Assembly: GCA_004295045.1 (NCBI GenBank)
Contig: SHND01000054.1
Location: 1 to 64,000 of the forward strand
Source of the DNA: Chloroflexota bacterium
GTDB lineage: Bacteria > Chloroflexota > Anaerolineae > UBA4142 > SHND01
Length of the DNA stretch: 64,000 nt
Direction of reading: 5' to 3'
Numbering within the stretch: the first letter of the stretch is position 1; every line of letters starts with the position of its first letter. Below the pieces are notes generated by a model. It did no database searches. It saw nothing but the letters and a program-made list of their open reading frames with translations, and had not been told where the DNA came from. The position numbers and the translations under genes were made by a program. This document shows positions 61,834 through 64,000 of the stretch, piece by piece.

Positions 61834-62217
61834 ATGACCGAACGAGACAAAAAATTGATGAAACTTGCACGGATGGTGTACACCGGCGAGGCGCGCGAAA
61901 AAGAAATCATCTCGCCAAATATCGTCTGGCATGTGCCGGGTCACAATCCCGTTTCGGGCGAATATCGCGGACGCGATTATTTTGAGGTGATGCCCGCGCG
62001 CATGGCGCCGCTCGACCGTTGGGAATTCGAGATCAAGAATGTGATGGTGAATGGCGATTACGTCGTCACGCATCTTCATCTCGTCGGCGAGCGCAAGGGC
62101 AAAACGGTTGACACAAACGGCGGACACATTTTGCGTTTTGATTCGAACGACCAAATCGTCGAGGGCTGGGGCTTTACCGAAAAACAGGACGCGCTCGATG
62201 AATTTTTCGCGGCGTGA
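61834..62217 (+). CDS. SnoaL-like/NTF2-fold protein
   Basis: 127 aa, AAGGAGG 5 nt before ATG. IISPNIVWHVPGHNPVSGEYRGRDYFEV and VNGDYVVTHLHLVGERKGK... HILRFDSNDQIVEGWGF are typical SnoaL-fold strands. These cone-shaped folds host isomerases, hydrolases or binding roles; no catalytic Asp-His pair can be assigned. Function unknown. Probably separate from the GT4 gene, 3 bp downstream, only by chance of spacing; they may share a message. Confidence 0.82.
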   Translation: MTERDKKLMKLARMVYTGEAREKEIISPNIVWHVPGHNPVSGEYRGRDYFEVMPARMAPLDRWEFEIKNVMVNGDYVVTHLHLVGERKGKTVDTNGGHILRFDSNDQIVEGWGFTEKQDALDEFFAA

Positions 62218-62220
62218 AAT

Positions 62221-63384
62221 ATGACCACAGACCGCAGGCGACAGACGACAGAAAAAAATGAATCGGTCTTGCCCGTCGTCCGTCGCCGGTCGTCCGTCAT
62301 TGGAATTGACGCCAGCCGCGCGCTCACGGACGCGCCGACGGGGACGGAATATTATTCGCGCGCGTTGATTGACGCGCTGTTGAAACTCGACTCGAACTTT
62401 TTCTTTCGACTTTACACGCGCGCCACTCCGCCATCAAGTTTTTTCCCCGCCACCCCAAATTACGAAATTCGCGCGATCCCATTTCCGCGTTTGTGGACGC
62501 ATCTGCGTTTGGCGTATGAAATGCTGATGCGCCCGCCCGACGCGCTGTTCGTTCCCGCGCACGTTCTCCCGTTGATTCATCCGCGCAATTCCATCGCCAC
62601 TGTTCACGACCTCGGCTATAAATTTTTCCCCGACGCGCATCCGCGCTTGCAGCGCGCGTATCTGGATTTCTCGACGCGCTGGAATGTAAAACGCGCGCGC
62701 GTTGTGATCGCCGACTCGAACGCGACGCGTGACGACATTGTGAAATTTTACAACGCGCCGCGCGAAAGAATCCGCGTTGTGTATCCTTCGTACAATGCGG
62801 ACATTTTCCAACCAAGCGCGGCGAGTGAAATCGAACGCGTACGCGCAAAATATGCGTTGAGGTCGCCATACATCATTTCCGTCGGCACGATTCAGCCGCG
62901 CAAAAATTACGCGCGGCTGCTCGAGGCGTTCGCAACCTTGCCACGTGAATATTCTTTGGTGATTGTTGGCAAAAAGGGCTGGCTCGCCCATTCGCTTTAC
63001 GCGCGCGCGCGTGAAATGAACCTGAGCGACCGCGTGAAATTTCTAGATTATGTTCCGATGCAAGACCTGCCCGCGTTGTACGCCGGCGCGCGGCTTGCTG
63101 TATTTCCATCGCTGTACGAAGGATTTGGTTTTCCCGCGCTGGAAGCGCAGGCGTGCGGGACCGCGTTAGGGTGCGCCAATGCTTCGTCATTGCCCGAAGT
63201 GGCGGGCGATGGGGCGATATATTTTGACCCGCGCGATGTCGCCGAAATTTCCGCTGTGATGAAACGCGTTCTGGATGACCAAGCGCTGCGTCAGAGTCTG
63301 ATTGAACGCGGAAGCGCAAATGTACAACGCTTTTCGTGGGAACGCGCCGCGCTCGAGATTGTGGAAATTGTAACGACGTTTTAA
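62221..63384 (+). CDS. GT4-family glycosyltransferase
   Basis: 387 aa. The GT-B fold begins at IGIDASRALTDAPTGTEYYSRALI (about residue 26). FVPAHVLPLIHP, VTVHDLGYKFFP-type VHDLG, IADSNATRDDIVKFYN, VGTIQPRKNYARLLEAFATL and the donor motif FPSLYEGFGFPALEAQACG are GT4 hallmarks. The first 25 residues are Arg/Thr/Ser-rich and encoded by repeat locus g, so the native start may be further in, or the repeat has extended the protein. Likely cell-surface polysaccharide or glycolipid synthesis. Confidence 0.9.
   Translation: MTTDRRRQTTEKNESVLPVVRRRSSVIGIDASRALTDAPTGTEYYSRALIDALLKLDSNFFFRLYTRATPPSSFFPATPNYEIRAIPFPRLWTHLRLAYEMLMRPPDALFVPAHVLPLIHPRNSIATVHDLGYKFFPDAHPRLQRAYLDFSTRWNVKRARVVIADSNATRDDIVKFYNAPRERIRVVYPSYNADIFQPSAASEIERVRAKYALRSPYIISVGTIQPRKNYARLLEAFATLPREYSLVIVGKKGWLAHSLYARAREMNLSDRVKFLDYVPMQDLPALYAGARLAVFPSLYEGFGFPALEAQACGTALGCANASSLPEVAGDGAIYFDPRDVAEISAVMKRVLDDQALRQSLIERGSANVQRFSWERAALEIVEIVTTF
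62224..62301. repeat. GACGACA-unit repeat hairpin inside the GT4 start (locus g)
   Basis: GACCGCAGGCGACAGACGACAG (22 nt; 62231 onward) is inverted relative to GTCGTCCGTCGCCGGTCGTC at about 62276-62295. It codes for the first residues of the glycosyltransferase frame. Confidence 0.65.
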
Positions 63385-63441
63385 TTTTCACTTAACGCGC
63401 TTCAGTTTGAATGTTTAGTATTCCCTGTTCAAAGGTCTGGC

Positions 63442-64000
63442 ATGAAAAAATTTTCGATCCTTTTATTGTTTCTCGCTGCAGTATTGCTGAACGCGTGCGC
63501 CACATCCGCCGTCCCCACCATCACCGTTGAAACTCTTCCGCCGACGCCAACGTTCGTTCAAACAACGGAACCCGCGCCCACAGGCGCGACAGTTTTTGAT
63601 GCGGCGCGCGCGTACGAATACAATCGCGCCTTGGCGGTGGACATTGGCAAGCGCGTGGCGGGTACGCCCGGCGGTCAAGCCGCCGCGAATTACATTGCGA
63701 ACGAATTTGAAAAAAGTGGTTTGGACGTGACGCGCCAAACGTTTTCTTTTGAAGGATGGGAGGATCGCGGCACGAGCGTAAATTTAGTTTCGCCAGAAAC
63801 GATTACCCTTGACGCGCAGCCGATTCAATACAGCGTCGGCGGCAAAGTGGATGGCGACGTTGTTTTGGTGCCGGGACTCGGCAGCCGCGATGATTTTTCC
63901 AAGGTGAATGTGCGCGGAAAGATTGCGCTGGTGAAACGCGGCACGCTGCCTTTTTCCGTCAAAGCACAAAATGCCGCCGAAGTGGGCGCAACTGCGATTT
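63442..64000 (+). CDS. M28-type peptidase lipoprotein with PA domain (5' part)
   Basis: Starts at ATG 63442 (AAAGGT upstream) and stays open for 186 codons to the window edge. Lipoprotein signal MKKFSILLLFLAAVLLNAC (Cys19), Thr/Pro linker, then VDIGKRVAGTPGGQAAANYIANEFEKSGLDV, the usual opening of M28 aminopeptidases. A protease-associated domain follows (VVLVPGLGSRDDFSKVNVRGKIALVKRG, NAAEVGATAI). The metal-binding catalytic part lies beyond the window, so the peptidase call rests on the N-terminal pattern. Confidence 0.8.
   Translation, partial: MKKFSILLLFLAAVLLNACATSAVPTITVETLPPTPTFVQTTEPAPTGATVFDAARAYEYNRALAVDIGKRVAGTPGGQAAANYIANEFEKSGLDVTRQTFSFEGWEDRGTSVNLVSPETITLDAQPIQYSVGGKVDGDVVLVPGLGSRDDFSKVNVRGKIALVKRGTLPFSVKAQNAAEVGATAI

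Overview
The window is a continuous bacterial chromosome segment. It has no rRNA, tRNA, CRISPR array or transposase that I can recognise. Gene content points to Chloroflexota (probably an Anaerolineae-like lineage). The signs are many secreted or membrane proteins with Thr/Pro-rich or Ala/Thr-rich linkers, FakA/DegV, Asp23, YceD and a SepIVA-like gene beside yceD-rpmF, a PrmC with an NLPY motif, zinc-type L28 and L32, and several start codons 6-11 nt from a -10 box without a Shine-Dalgarno (leaderless messages). The phylum call is inference; no marker gene was searched.

Layout. 0-2 kb: htpG. 2.2-5.0 kb: ECF sigma, membrane anti-sigma-like protein, cytochrome c and a YtkA/FixH-like protein. 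5.1-9.5 kb: a PhnDCE-type ABC importer whose two permeases are fused. 9.9-12.7 kb: cystathionine gamma-synthase-type enzyme, tyrosine recombinase, PH-domain membrane protein. 12.7-14.2 kb: SigZ-like sigma and ArsM. 14.3-20.6 kb: potassium block with two KimA-like permeases (each behind a consensus promoter and a leader terminator), a Usp and two TrkA-type proteins. 20.6-28.1 kb: ATP-grasp ligase, membrane protein, GT39-like membrane transferase, two-component system. 28.1-28.5 kb: probable noncoding RNA. 28.5-31.3 kb: VTT-domain protein, polysaccharide deacetylase, HtrA. 31.3-37.8 kb: tatC, tatA, nusB, asp23, fabG, fabD, rpmF, yceD, SepIVA-like, coaD. 37.8-44.9 kb: a 55-aa small protein, recG, two DegV/FakB, FakA, asp23, rpmB. 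45.1-49.7 kb: rlmN, YugP-like protease, HAD phosphatase, yggT, yggS, pgeF. 49.8-53.2 kb: a third ECF sigma with a DUF5667-like protein and a secreted DUF5666-like protein, both very Asp-rich. 53.3-57.0 kb: a six-gene operon headed by a LexA-like repressor. 57.0-64 kb: rpsT, murJ, prfA, prmC, tsaC, a SnoaL-like protein, a GT4 transferase and the start of an M28-type peptidase lipoprotein.

The most novel-looking part is the operon at 53.3-57.0 kb. Its first gene keeps the LexA fold but has lost the Ser/Lys self-cleavage dyad. Its promoter has a LexA-type box (GAAC-N4-GTTC) filling the -35/-10 spacer and a second box downstream. The operon also encodes a Cys-rich protein, a minimal FtsK/SpoIIIE-type motor, a membrane protein, a DUF6504-like protein and a small conserved-looking protein. 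Other notable items are the leader terminators on both kimA genes, a SigZ-ArsM pair with clustered cysteines, an operator-like triple repeat before htrA, and eight intergenic tandem-repeat hairpins that often supply the start or stop of the adjacent gene.
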